Shown here: positions 45,963 through 54,884 of the stretch, piece by piece
Layout: each line of letters starts with the position of its first letter
How positions within the stretch are numbered: position 1 is the first letter of the stretch
Assembly: GCA_031082125.1 (NCBI GenBank)
Contig: JAVHLM010000008.1
Coordinates: 207,611-271,610 of the forward strand
DNA length: 64,000 bases
Reading direction: 5' to 3'
Origin: Candidatus Eremiobacterota bacterium
Lineage (GTDB): Bacteria > Vulcanimicrobiota > CADAWZ01 > Ess09-12
Translations under genes and position numbers: made by a program
Notes under the pieces: model-generated
The model's database searches: none
What the model saw: the letters and a program-made list of their open reading frames with translations, nothing else
Told to the model about the DNA's origin: nothing

Positions 45963-47402
45963 TCAAGGAGAGGACCATGTGCGGTCTATCTCCTGAAAAG
46001 CCCTGGCGATAAGCTCGTCCTCACCTTCCAGCAGAGTACGCATGTCAAGGAGGATCTGTTGCTCACTTATTCTTGTGAAGACCGGGACTTCGCTCTCCCT
46101 GAGGGCCTGGGCAAGCTTCTCGCAGTCTCCCCCCGGGGGCGTCACGGCAACAACCTTGGTCTTGATATCCTCCATGGGCAGGCTCCCGCTTCCCATGAAG
46201 GAAATGTCATCAAGAACCTCACAGGTGAACCGGGGGGCGCATTCCCTGAGCCTGCCGGCAAGCGCCTGGGCCCGGCTTTCAAGGGCGCCTATATCCCTGG
46301 CAAGAAGGGTATAGAGAGGATTCTCCCTTATGAGGAGATCGCGGTCGAAGTGAAGGGTGAGCGTCGCTTCAAGGGCGCAGAGCGTGAGCTTGCACACCCT
46401 GAGGACCCTTGAGAGAGGGTTCTTCCTTATTTTCTGGATAAGAGCCTTTTTCCCCACGATGATGCCGGCCTGGGGGCCTCCTAGAAGCTTGTCGCCGCTG
46501 AAAAGGACAAGGTCAGCGCCGTCTTTTATGCTTTTCTGCACAAGAGGCTCATCGGAAAAGCCGAAATGGGAGAGCTCCATGAAGGCGCCGGCACCCAGGT
46601 CATCAACGACGGCCACATTGTGCTTTTTCGCAAGAACCACCAGATCCTTGAGCTCCGGCTGGTGCGTGAATCCCTGAATGCGGTAATTGGAGGGATGGGC
46701 CCTGAAGATAAGGGCCGTCGAGGGCGTGATGGCCTGCTCATAATCCTTGAGATGAGTCCTGTTGGTGGTGCCCACCTCTTTCATAATCACGCCGCTTGTC
46801 TGCATGACCTCGGGAAGGCGGAAGGAGCCGCCGATTTCAATGAGTTGCCCGCGGGATACGATGGCCTCTTTCCCCTCTCCAAGGGCATTGAGGGCGAGCA
46901 TCGTGGCGGCGGCATTGTTGTTGACCACCGTGGCGGCCTCTGCCCCCGTAAGCTCGCAGAGCATGGTCTCCACGAAGTAATCGCGCTGGGAGCGCTTCCC
47001 CGTGCGGAGGTCCACCTGCACGTTTACATAACCTTCCATGATCTTGAGAGCTTCCACGGCGGCCTTGGGCAGCACCGCCCTTCCCATTCCCGTGTGAAGA
47101 ATAATGCCCGCGGCATTGATCACCCTTCTCAGCCCGGGCCTGGTGATCTTCTTTACCCTGGCCTGCACCCGCGCCACGATCTCCTCTTCGCCCGGGGTTC
47201 CGGCGCCTCCCTGCTGCGCAGAACCTGCCCTGAGCTCGCGCCTCACCTCTTCGAGGACCTCCCTTATGCCTTTCAGGACAAAATAGCGGGGGTGGCGTTG
47301 AAGAAGGCCTTCTATCTCCTCGCGCCTCAGGAGCAGATCGACAGAAGGCACCTGGGCCAGTATGGAGTGGTTGTTCATTTCCTGGGGCGCTTTAACTGAC
47401 AT
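45963..47402 (-). CDS. selA: L-seryl-tRNA(Sec) selenium transferase
   Basis: 479 residues, full length. PLP enzyme with the lysine in SGDKLLGGPQAG (K305), NNNAAATMLAL in the core, and RGQLIEIGGSFRLPEVM and VDDLGAGAF strands typical of SelA. It converts Ser-tRNA(Sec) to selenocysteinyl-tRNA(Sec) with selenophosphate. The start ATG has GAAGGTG upstream. A small gene lies 12 bases upstream on the same strand. selB, selC and selD are not in the window, so complete selenocysteine use cannot be shown from here. Confidence 0.97.
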   Translation of the reverse strand: MSVKAPQEMNNHSILAQVPSVDLLLRREEIEGLLQRHPRYFVLKGIREVLEEVRRELRAGSAQQGGAGTPGEEEIVARVQARVKKITRPGLRRVINAAGIILHTGMGRAVLPKAAVEALKIMEGYVNVQVDLRTGKRSQRDYFVETMLCELTGAEAATVVNNNAAATMLALNALGEGKEAIVSRGQLIEIGGSFRLPEVMQTSGVIMKEVGTTNRTHLKDYEQAITPSTALIFRAHPSNYRIQGFTHQPELKDLVVLAKKHNVAVVDDLGAGAFMELSHFGFSDEPLVQKSIKDGADLVLFSGDKLLGGPQAGIIVGKKALIQKIRKNPLSRVLRVCKLTLCALEATLTLHFDRDLLIRENPLYTLLARDIGALESRAQALAGRLRECAPRFTCEVLDDISFMGSGSLPMEDIKTKVVAVTPPGGDCEKLAQALRESEVPVFTRISEQQILLDMRTLLEGEDELIARAFQEIDRTWSSP

Positions 47403-47414
47403 AAGACACCTTCC

Positions 47415-47708
47415 CTATTCCTGTTCCTTGGTTTCTTCGTTCTCCAGCCATTCGGCTATCTCCTTGATAGACTCGTCCACTTCTGAAAGGCACCGGTGTG
47501 AAGCGCTCACTGCAGAATAAAAAGAAAAAAGGGTGTCATTGAGGCTGTCAAAATCTTCGGAAGTCTTGGTGTCCTCCACGAGGCACCTCAGATGCTGCAG
47601 GAGCAGGTACAAATTGGTATGAATATTCTCAAAGGCGTTCAGGCACACCACAAGGCCGTCATTCACGACGGCTCTCAGGGTCTTGTCAAAATCAGGTCTC
47701 TCCAACAA
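47415..47708 (-). CDS. Hypothetical small helical protein
   Basis: 97 residues, three or four helices, acidic C-terminus. No recognised family. It starts at TTG 47708 with GGTGGAG five bases upstream. It stands 12 bases before selA on the same strand and likely shares its transcript. A role in selenium metabolism is possible only from location. Confidence 0.6.
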   Translation of the reverse strand: MLERPDFDKTLRAVVNDGLVVCLNAFENIHTNLYLLLQHLRCLVEDTKTSEDFDSLNDTLFSFYSAVSASHRCLSEVDESIKEIAEWLENEETKEQE

Positions 47709-47965
47709 TCTCCACCTTCCTCACTTTCTCCGCGCCATGGGCGGGAGGAAACCCTCCACGGTCTCGTTGAGTATTCAACACAAGTCATAAATTCCTTCTT
47801 TTGTCCGCCGTCACAGTACTTCTCTGCCGGAAAGGCAAATTTTCCATGAAATATCTCCATGCGGAAGGGATCATGAATTTTTTGGAGAACTTTTCATGGA
47901 CTTCGGACAGGAAAAGCATAGAAACTTTACTGCTGCAATGAATCAGAAGGAAAGCGGGTAGATTT

Positions 47966-48529
47966 GTGCCGTCAGCCAAAGAATCTTTCAACAGAAACAA
48001 GCTTGCGATTGACTATGTGATAAATCTTTTCGGGACAAACTGTGAGCGGGTAAAGCAGGAAGCGGGCTTCAACCTCATCACCCCCGAGGGATACAAGGTG
48101 AGAGTCTGCTCAGTGTACCCCAGGGTGAGAAAAAACTCCAAGACCATCCGCTTCACCCTCACAGAAAAAACCATGATTGAGTCAAACTACCTGGCCTTTG
48201 TGGAGATGGATCGAGAAGACAAGCCGATTGACTGCAAGATAGCCTCGATAAGCGACGTGAGGGCGGCCTGTAAATACACTCCCCTTCCCGACGGCAAATC
48301 CTTCTCGATGAGCATTGAGTATGACAAGATGAAGCTTATGGAGAGTGTCATCCACTTCAGGACAAAAGGCCAGAAAGTGATCTACATCAACGAGGCCGGA
48401 TTTGACCATACTCACGCCTATATCCAGGTGCCGGGCCAGGATATTGAGAAGGTCTCGCGATGGACTGTCGGGGAGTTCCGCTGCCTTATCTGCAGCAAGA
48501 CAAGGAAGCTCGCCATCGGGATGGTATAA
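47966..48529 (+). CDS. Hypothetical protein
   Basis: 187 residues, mixed alpha/beta, no signal peptide. The N-terminal helix (KESFNRNKLAIDYVINLFG), followed by strands with a conserved-looking YKVRVCSVYPRVRKN, faintly recalls small nuclease-like folds, but the catalytic residues are not evident. GTG 47966 has AAGGAAAG about ten bases upstream. It runs convergent to the FHA gene with four bases between stops. Confidence 0.6.
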   Translation: MPSAKESFNRNKLAIDYVINLFGTNCERVKQEAGFNLITPEGYKVRVCSVYPRVRKNSKTIRFTLTEKTMIESNYLAFVEMDREDKPIDCKIASISDVRAACKYTPLPDGKSFSMSIEYDKMKLMESVIHFRTKGQKVIYINEAGFDHTHAYIQVPGQDIEKVSRWTVGEFRCLICSKTRKLAIGMV

Positions 48530-48532
48530 ACA

Positions 48533-48850
48533 CTATCCCACGGTAATACACTTTATCAGAGTATCACCGATCTTGATAATGTCCCCCGCCCTCAACACTG
48601 CCTGATCCTTCACAAAATTCTCATTGACAAAGGTGCCGTTGGTGCTGTTCTGATCTAAGATGAAATAGGTGTTTTTCACTTCGCCCGATATTATTCTCGC
48701 ATGGGCACGGGAGGCGGCAGTATCGAAGGGGATGGCGATATTGTTCTCCGAAGCTCTCCCGATTGTCACCGGGAGCACGGTGAACCTGTGCCGCGTGCCG
48801 TCATAGACTCCATTGAGCATTTCTGTCTCAAGGACATATTTCTCCGCCAT
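48533..48850 (-). CDS. FHA-domain protein
   Basis: 105 residues that are almost only an FHA domain: IGRASENNIAIPFD (glycine-arginine of the phosphothreonine site), ASRAHARI (serine-arginine-x-x-histidine motif) and NSTNGTFVN. It binds phosphothreonine peptides. The gene lies 20 bases downstream of the Clp-N protein on the same strand, so the two likely form an operon. FHA partners occur with type VI secretion and Ser/Thr kinase systems, but no kinase is in the window. Confidence 0.9.
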   Translation of the reverse strand: MAEKYVLETEMLNGVYDGTRHRFTVLPVTIGRASENNIAIPFDTAASRAHARIISGEVKNTYFILDQNSTNGTFVNENFVKDQAVLRAGDIIKIGDTLIKCITVG

Positions 48851-48869
48851 GAGCCCCTCCCGCCTTATA

Positions 48870-51800
48870 TCAGGACATGTCAGACACGACCAGGATAAAG
48901 TCCTTCCTGGTAATCACTTCAAATTCCTCGAGCCCCAGGTCCAGGAACTCCTCCTTCTTGAAGTCGTGGACCTTGCTGAAGGCATCTACCACTGCATCGG
49001 GGTATATGCTTTCAGGGAGGTATTTCTCCACAAGCTCGGCGGCGTGGTCAACAAGCTGCCCTTCGATCTTGATCTTGAGATCATTCTCTATGACCTCGCC
49101 TGAAGCTTTGAGAAAAGCCGTCGCCTGGGCGACGGACACCTCTTTTATCTCCAATAAGGCAAATTCGGCATGGAGTACTCCCGCCACCTCCTGATAGTCC
49201 GCCTGGCTTCCCCAGACAAGGCATCTCATCCCGGAGGCCAGCAGTGCAGAGAAAAATCCGGCCATGAACTGAGGATTCGCCTGCCTCACCGCGGCGAGAG
49301 AGAGGGTGAGCAGCGCCGGTCCTCCATTCCCCGCGGCAAAATCCTTCAGAAGCGCCATCTTCTTTTCTGCTTCGCCTGTGGCATCCAGGAAAGCCTGGTC
49401 ATCCAGAACAAAATGAGCTGCCTCATTGCCTCTTGGCGATATCTCCTGCACATGCGAAAGAAACTCGTCTGCCTTGAGAGCCGAGCGGCACAGCACTGCG
49501 CAGTGCTTCCCCGGCGATGCAAGCGCTGCTGAAATCTCTTCCAGTTCCTGTGGCTCCCAGAGGGTGCCCGGGTAGTGCCTGCCTCCTTCAAGGCTGTCGG
49601 CTCTTCTGAGAAATTCCTTTACCGATTCATAGGAAGCAGTGCTTTCTGCAGGGCTCTTTTCCTGAGGCTCCACCGGGCGGGATTCAGCAACTGCCCTGCC
49701 GGCATAAGAGCCATCATCACGCGATTTTTCCTGAAAAACGGAAGCTTCGCCCTCGATGAGCACTTCTGCTCCTTCACCTTCTTCATCGGCCTGGACGGCT
49801 GCTCCATACTCTTTCTCTGCAAGGGCAAAAAACTCTTTGAGAGTGACGCGCTTTTTCACGCCAGAGAGCCATTCAGGGATGACATGCTTCGCCGGAGGGC
49901 CAGGAGGTGGCACCTGCTCGGCCATAATCAGGTCCGGCTTCACTTCAACAGGCGAAGGCTCCGGTCCCATATAAGGCAGCTCTTCTTCAGCAACCCTCCC
50001 GTAGTCTTCCTGAGAAGGGCCTGCCTCTTCCTGCACCGCCATGGGCTGAGGTTCCTCTGCCATGAGGTGAGGAATCTCTATGGCCTGCTCGCCTTCAAGA
50101 GGGAGAATCTCTATGACCGGCTCATGGTCAAATGGAGGAGCAGGATGGCTTTCAGCGGCAGAATCACTCACCGCCGGCGTCACGGCGGCCTCCACTTCCT
50201 CCAGGGGAGGCTGAGGCTCAAAGGGTGAAGGAACGATGCTTTCGGCACTGTCAAGGTAACGGAGGGAAGAAGGCCCTTCCGGAGGTGTGTTGTTCACGGG
50301 TTCCTGCGGGGGAGCCTGTGGCTCAAAGGGTGACGGAACAGGGCTTTCAGCATCGCCAAGGTAACGGAGGGAAGAAGGCCCTTCCATCACAAGAGGCGGA
50401 AGCTCATCAGAGAGAGAGCTTTCTGCCCAGGGAGGCGCGGGGACCTGGGAGGGCATCGAATCGGAAGGCTCCGTCACGCTCCAGGGAAGGGCCGGCTGAA
50501 AGGGTTCCACCGCTTGAGGCTGAAAGTCCGCGATCTGTGGGGGTTCGGCCGGAACAGGCTCTGCCGCTGCTGCAGGGAAAGGTGCAGGGGTATCGACAGC
50601 ATCGGGAAAAGGAGACCCTATGGGAGGCCACCCCTCGTCGCCGGCAGAGAAGGGGGAAAACTGCCCGGATGCCCCCTCATCCATAATCAATGTCCGTGAG
50701 AGGGAATCGGGGCTTTCTGGCCTGCCGCCGAAGGGACTCACCGCAGGGAAGCCCTCCTGGGCCGCGGGAGATTCCGGGGCCGGCATGGGGCCGGTATCGG
50801 CACTTTCACCGATTATTCCAAAGGGATCAGACTGCTTCAGGAACGGGAAGGCATCATCCTGTGCAGGCGGTGCCGCAGACTCTCTCAGGGTCTTCATCGC
50901 AAATTCCCTGAGTTCCGCCCCGATCTCCTGAGTTTTGAAATCAGCCGGGTCCGCCTCCCTGGTCTCTGCCTCCTCAATCTTCTTCCCCGGCCATTTGAAG
51001 TCATTTCCGAAATCGGCGTCAAGCATGTCATGAGTGATGTCTATTGCCGGATCTTCGCCCTGAAGCATTTTCCTGAGCTCAAGATCCGCTCCTTGAGATC
51101 CCATCCGGGAACTGACAGGAGGAGGAGCAGCAGGCGCAGGCTCCTGGCTCATCAACTGGCTTATCTGCACAGGCTTTTTCTGAGTGGTGAGGAAGCCCCC
51201 GGGAGGGGCCGGGGCCGCCGGGCCGCTCTTGACAAAGATATCGCTGCCGTCAAGAGATACATCGACAGGCCTGCCCACCGTGCCAAAGAGCAAATCTCCC
51301 CCCGTGGGTCCCGGGGGAACACCCAGCTCATCCTTTGCTATCTCAAGCACTTCCATGAAGGCCTCGTCGTCAAGGTGCATTTCCACGAGCTCGTCAAAAG
51401 GCACTTCCCGGGGGCCAATCTTCAGCACGCTGGGGAATTTTCCATAGCGCTTGCATACGGTGTTGATCTCCCCTATTATCTTGTCGCTGAGGTTCTTATC
51501 CTTCAGCTCCTTGATGCTCATCTGGCGATCGCCTATCTGCAGCATCTCCTGCCTCTGTGAAGGCGGGTCATGCTGCACTTTCCACGGCGCGGCAGGCTTG
51601 ACGGTAAGCTCCTGTGTGGTCTCCGGGGAGGCGGGAGGCTTCTCTTCGCTGCCAATCTTGAAAATGTCGCTTATCGATATCGGCTTGGAGGTGAGCGGTG
51701 CAGGCTTTTCGGGGGCTGCCCTCACTTCCGCCTTCAGCTCAGCGGGCTCAGGGGCCTTCTTCTTTGCCTCATCATCCTTTTTATCGTCCTTCTCTGCAGG

Positions 51801-52289
51801 GACGCCGCCGTCGGAGCCAAGCTCCTGCTTCACGGCGTTGAGAATGTCATCAATTGCGTAATCCTCGCTGATAAGCCACCGGTAAGCAAATCCCTCCTTG
51901 TCCTGGAGCGTGACCCAGAGAATATGGGCTTCCTTTACATCGACGGAGTCCTTGAACCGGGTCCTCTCGACGGCCTCTTCCCATATTCTCTGCACCCTGG
52001 GCGTCACGAGGTAGCCTTCCCAGATCTGCTGCTTCTTGGCGGGATTGTAGGCCCGAATCAGCAGATCCTGGATCTTTTTCTTCCAGTTGACCTTGCCGCC
52101 TCCTATGACTCTCCTGATAAGGGAGCCCTGCTCCGAGAGGAAGGCCGCGAGAAAATGCTCGACTCCCACATAAAAATGCTTCTGAGACTTGGAAAACCTC
52201 TGCGCGATAATGAGGTAATTCTGCATCTCAGGGGATATGTTCTTGAACACATCCCTTGAATCTCTCGGATTATTGGTAGTATCTTCCAT
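48870..52289 (-). CDS. Clp-N-domain protein with long Pro-rich linker and degenerate ClpB-like AAA module
   Basis: 1139 residues. Residues ~15-160 hold a Clp_N-type double repeat (LIIAQRFSKSQKHFYVGVEH, FLAAFLSEQG; later VKEAHILWVTL). Residues ~165-880 are acidic, Pro/Glu-rich, low-complexity sequence with repeated units such as EGPSSLRYL. The last ~250 resemble the ClpB/ClpA first nucleotide-binding domain. The final PESIYPDAVVDAFSKV aligns with the RFLPDKAIDLIDEA region of ClpB, but Walker A and B are not visible where they should be. It is probably a pseudo-ATPase or adaptor. It sits directly before the FHA gene. Confidence 0.75.
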   Translation of the reverse strand: MEDTTNNPRDSRDVFKNISPEMQNYLIIAQRFSKSQKHFYVGVEHFLAAFLSEQGSLIRRVIGGGKVNWKKKIQDLLIRAYNPAKKQQIWEGYLVTPRVQRIWEEAVERTRFKDSVDVKEAHILWVTLQDKEGFAYRWLISEDYAIDDILNAVKQELGSDGGVPAEKDDKKDDEAKKKAPEPAELKAEVRAAPEKPAPLTSKPISISDIFKIGSEEKPPASPETTQELTVKPAAPWKVQHDPPSQRQEMLQIGDRQMSIKELKDKNLSDKIIGEINTVCKRYGKFPSVLKIGPREVPFDELVEMHLDDEAFMEVLEIAKDELGVPPGPTGGDLLFGTVGRPVDVSLDGSDIFVKSGPAAPAPPGGFLTTQKKPVQISQLMSQEPAPAAPPPVSSRMGSQGADLELRKMLQGEDPAIDITHDMLDADFGNDFKWPGKKIEEAETREADPADFKTQEIGAELREFAMKTLRESAAPPAQDDAFPFLKQSDPFGIIGESADTGPMPAPESPAAQEGFPAVSPFGGRPESPDSLSRTLIMDEGASGQFSPFSAGDEGWPPIGSPFPDAVDTPAPFPAAAAEPVPAEPPQIADFQPQAVEPFQPALPWSVTEPSDSMPSQVPAPPWAESSLSDELPPLVMEGPSSLRYLGDAESPVPSPFEPQAPPQEPVNNTPPEGPSSLRYLDSAESIVPSPFEPQPPLEEVEAAVTPAVSDSAAESHPAPPFDHEPVIEILPLEGEQAIEIPHLMAEEPQPMAVQEEAGPSQEDYGRVAEEELPYMGPEPSPVEVKPDLIMAEQVPPPGPPAKHVIPEWLSGVKKRVTLKEFFALAEKEYGAAVQADEEGEGAEVLIEGEASVFQEKSRDDGSYAGRAVAESRPVEPQEKSPAESTASYESVKEFLRRADSLEGGRHYPGTLWEPQELEEISAALASPGKHCAVLCRSALKADEFLSHVQEISPRGNEAAHFVLDDQAFLDATGEAEKKMALLKDFAAGNGGPALLTLSLAAVRQANPQFMAGFFSALLASGMRCLVWGSQADYQEVAGVLHAEFALLEIKEVSVAQATAFLKASGEVIENDLKIKIEGQLVDHAAELVEKYLPESIYPDAVVDAFSKVHDFKKEEFLDLGLEEFEVITRKDFILVVSDMS

Positions 52290-52639
52290 CGCTTATTGCC
52301 TGCCCGCTTTCTGGGTGCCACCCATGATCTTCTCCGGAATACGGGGTAACTTCCTCCTCTTCATCATTTCCTCCTATATTTTATACCAGAAACTCTGCCA
52401 TGTAAACCAGTGCAGCTCCTCCCGGGACAAAAATCTCCCGGGGGCCCCGCCTCCCAAGAAGGAAAAAAGCTCTCTGCAGGTGAAAAGATAAAAGATATCG
52501 TTGAGAATTTATGCTCCAGAGCATACCAGACGACATCATGGTAAATTCTGAAATGCTCATCGGTTCTGGATTCGGCTCTGGATGTCATGGAATTTACCAA
52601 GTGCGTCAGCATATCTTTTAAGTAATGCGAGGAAAGAAT
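52290..52639. promoter_or_regulatory. Palindrome-rich divergent region
   Basis: About 350 bases between the Clp-N gene and the Fic gene, with no ORF of note. It has a TATGCTC-CA-GAGCATA palindrome (about 52509-52524). It also has a 10-bp inverted repeat TGGTAAATTC/GAATTTACCA (52539-52548, 52590-52599). Between those arms lies a 12-base tandem repeat (CGGTTCTGGATT, CGGCTCTGGATG). This looks like operator DNA for the divergent pair. Confidence 0.5.
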
Positions 52640-53845
52640 ATGGCAGTAACAAAGCATGATCTTTTTCTTGCCATCGCGGCAAGCGGTTCAATTGACGAAG
52701 CTGATTTGAAACAGATGCTCTTCGTGACCGATGAGCGGCAGTTCATGCAGGACCTCCAGTTTCTCGCGGGGGACAAGCTCATCGACAAGCAGGGCACCAA
52801 GCTGAGCTACGTGAAAAATCCCAGCTCCGAGGTGCTCTTTGACCTCCTTACCTTTGCAGTGACCTACGATATCAACTACAACAATTACTTTTCAAGCCCC
52901 ATGCTCATTCTCCTTGAACAGACCTATCTTCAGAAATATTTCGGCCTCCATGAGGTGCAGCAGGTTGACCAGATGAAGCGGATCAACATCTCCATCCTCA
53001 GAAAGGACGGCTTCATCATCGTCGTACAACCCAGGCCGTTCCTGGGAAAGATCATCCAGAACAGCTTCTTTGACTATCTTCTCAAGGTCAACAAGCGCAA
53101 TCCCACGCCCATGGACAAAAAGAAGAAAGACATCCCCGTGGAGACTTTACTCGTGGAAAAGCTGATGAAAAAACAGCTTCAGGCGAAGATGAAGTCTTCA
53201 GACCCTTCCTCAATGCCTGAGATACAGTACCTCGAGGATGATGACCCGTCAAACAGCGTATTCATCAATCCCACCAAGGAGCAGCGGGCCATCAAAGCCC
53301 GCATCAGCCTGAGAAACAGGGAGACCTTCAACGTGACCTTCAAGGAGAACCTGAAGAGGGCCGAGCAGAAGATGCTCTCCAATGTGAACAGCCGCGTGCG
53401 CCTCTCCAAGGCGGTCGTCATGGACTACCACAAGATCCTGATGAACGATCCCGCCATAGGGGGGCTCTTCAGAAAAGAAAACGTGCAGGTTGCCGGGAAC
53501 CCTTACTTCAAGACAGCCCACTTCAACAAGGTGGAGCATTTCCTGGACAAGCTCCTTGAGCGCTACAATAAAACCACCTTCAAGAACATGCCTGAGGTAG
53601 TGAAATTCGGCGCCTTCCTCCATAACGAGCTCCAGTTCACCCATCCCTTCATTGACGGCAACAGCAGGCTTACAAGGCTCGTGATGGACCATTTCTTCAG
53701 GGAGAACAACGCTCCCATCTATGAAATACCCGTTTCCTACATCTCGCGGTACTCGGCAATCACCAAGGGGTCCAAAAGAAGAGACGACAACCAGCTTTTT
53801 GAGCTTCTGAAGGAGATTTTCCTCTACATCATATGCAAGAGCTAG
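52640..53845 (+). CDS. Fic-domain protein with altered active-site motif
   Basis: 401 residues. The N-terminal ~190 residues include a winged-helix-like start (KHDLFLAIAASGSIDEADLK) and an unassigned middle. The Fic core (~240-390) includes the motif HPFIDGNSRLTR at 335-346. Canonical Fic is HPFx(D/E)GNGRxxR, so the second glycine is serine 342 here. Histidine 335, Asp 339 and Arg 343 remain. Fic enzymes transfer AMP or other phosphates to target proteins. An (S/T)xxxE(G/N) inhibitory helix was not identified. GAGGAAAG precedes ATG 52640. A convergent phosphoesterase gene follows. Confidence 0.82.
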   Translation: MAVTKHDLFLAIAASGSIDEADLKQMLFVTDERQFMQDLQFLAGDKLIDKQGTKLSYVKNPSSEVLFDLLTFAVTYDINYNNYFSSPMLILLEQTYLQKYFGLHEVQQVDQMKRINISILRKDGFIIVVQPRPFLGKIIQNSFFDYLLKVNKRNPTPMDKKKKDIPVETLLVEKLMKKQLQAKMKSSDPSSMPEIQYLEDDDPSNSVFINPTKEQRAIKARISLRNRETFNVTFKENLKRAEQKMLSNVNSRVRLSKAVVMDYHKILMNDPAIGGLFRKENVQVAGNPYFKTAHFNKVEHFLDKLLERYNKTTFKNMPEVVKFGAFLHNELQFTHPFIDGNSRLTRLVMDHFFRENNAPIYEIPVSYISRYSAITKGSKRRDDNQLFELLKEIFLYIICKS

Positions 53846-53874
53846 AGCCTCTTCTTTGAGCGCGCCGGCCGGGC

Positions 53875-54765
53875 TCAGACTTCCACAAGAACCGGGTTGG
53901 TGGGCGCCTGGGGATCGAAGCTTACGTTCACGCACCTGATTACTCCCTTTGAGAAGGACTGCCTGTGGTGAATATGGCCCCATAAGGCGGCAGCGACCTT
54001 CGGGTGCCGGTAGAGCACATCGCCCAGCCCTTTTGAGCCGGCAAATGCATTGGTAAAACAGACGTTAGGCCTGGCGTTGTCCCTGATAAGGCCCTCCTTG
54101 AAGGGCAGGCAGTGAAAGGCGGCAACTACCTTGTCAGCCTTCTTGCTCACCTTCCTGAGGTCATCCTCCAGTTTCTGCTGCAGCATCTGGGAAAATTCCT
54201 TGTCCTCCCAGAAATCCTTGATATAATCCTTGTCGTTGCAGCCGGTGCCCTGGATAAGGCCCAGGAAGCCCCGGTAGTATATTTCCTTCTTCTTCCAGTC
54301 TTCTTCCGAGAGCTCCTCCCATTTCACCACCTGGGGCATGGAAAGCTTCTTGGAGTTCTTGTACCTGATATACTGCGTGTTGGGAGGAGGGGCATAGACC
54401 CGTGAGAAAGTGTAGTCATACCACCCGATGTTCCCCACGAAGCCGACGCCGCGGTATATGATGGGCTCCTTGTCAAGGGGGTGAAACTTGTGCTTCTCCA
54501 CTATGGCCGGGACTGTTTTCTCATAGCGCTCCCTGGAGCTTCCGTCAACGGTCCAGATGTCATGGTTTCCCGTCACAAAAAGCTTGGGGCCGGTAAAATA
54601 GGAAAAATTGCAGAGAAACTCGTCAAAGGCCTCGTCATTTACCGGCGCAATGTCGCCCAGCAACAGAAGCACATCGGCGGCGTCCGTGGAAAGGCGCCTT
54701 GCAAGCGAAGACATCTTCGCCTGGTACTTGGGGATATGCACGTCAGAAGTCGCGATGATCTTCAT
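53875..54765 (-). CDS. Metallophosphoesterase
   Basis: 296 residues, calcineurin-like fold. Metal-binding motifs are SDVHIPKY (D-x-H), LLGDIAPVND (GD), FVTGNHD (GNHD), a histidine in VVAAFHCLP, and ALWGHIHHRQ (GHxH). It has an added helical insert near 140-210. It could hydrolyse phosphodiesters or phosphoproteins; the substrate is unknown. ATG 54765 is preferred over the longer frame, which adds 14 residues, although no strong ribosome site is seen. It lies convergent to the Fic gene. Confidence 0.9.
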   Translation of the reverse strand: MKIIATSDVHIPKYQAKMSSLARRLSTDAADVLLLLGDIAPVNDEAFDEFLCNFSYFTGPKLFVTGNHDIWTVDGSSRERYEKTVPAIVEKHKFHPLDKEPIIYRGVGFVGNIGWYDYTFSRVYAPPPNTQYIRYKNSKKLSMPQVVKWEELSEEDWKKKEIYYRGFLGLIQGTGCNDKDYIKDFWEDKEFSQMLQQKLEDDLRKVSKKADKVVAAFHCLPFKEGLIRDNARPNVCFTNAFAGSKGLGDVLYRHPKVAAALWGHIHHRQSFSKGVIRCVNVSFDPQAPTNPVLVEV

Positions 54766-54884
54766 AATACCAGAAGTTTCACATACCTCAAAAGAAAAAA
54801 AACTCACACTTTTTCATTTTATAGATTAGCAAAAATCAGGTGCTCTGTCAATGAGTGCCATTCCTTTTTCACTGGAGCTTCCCA

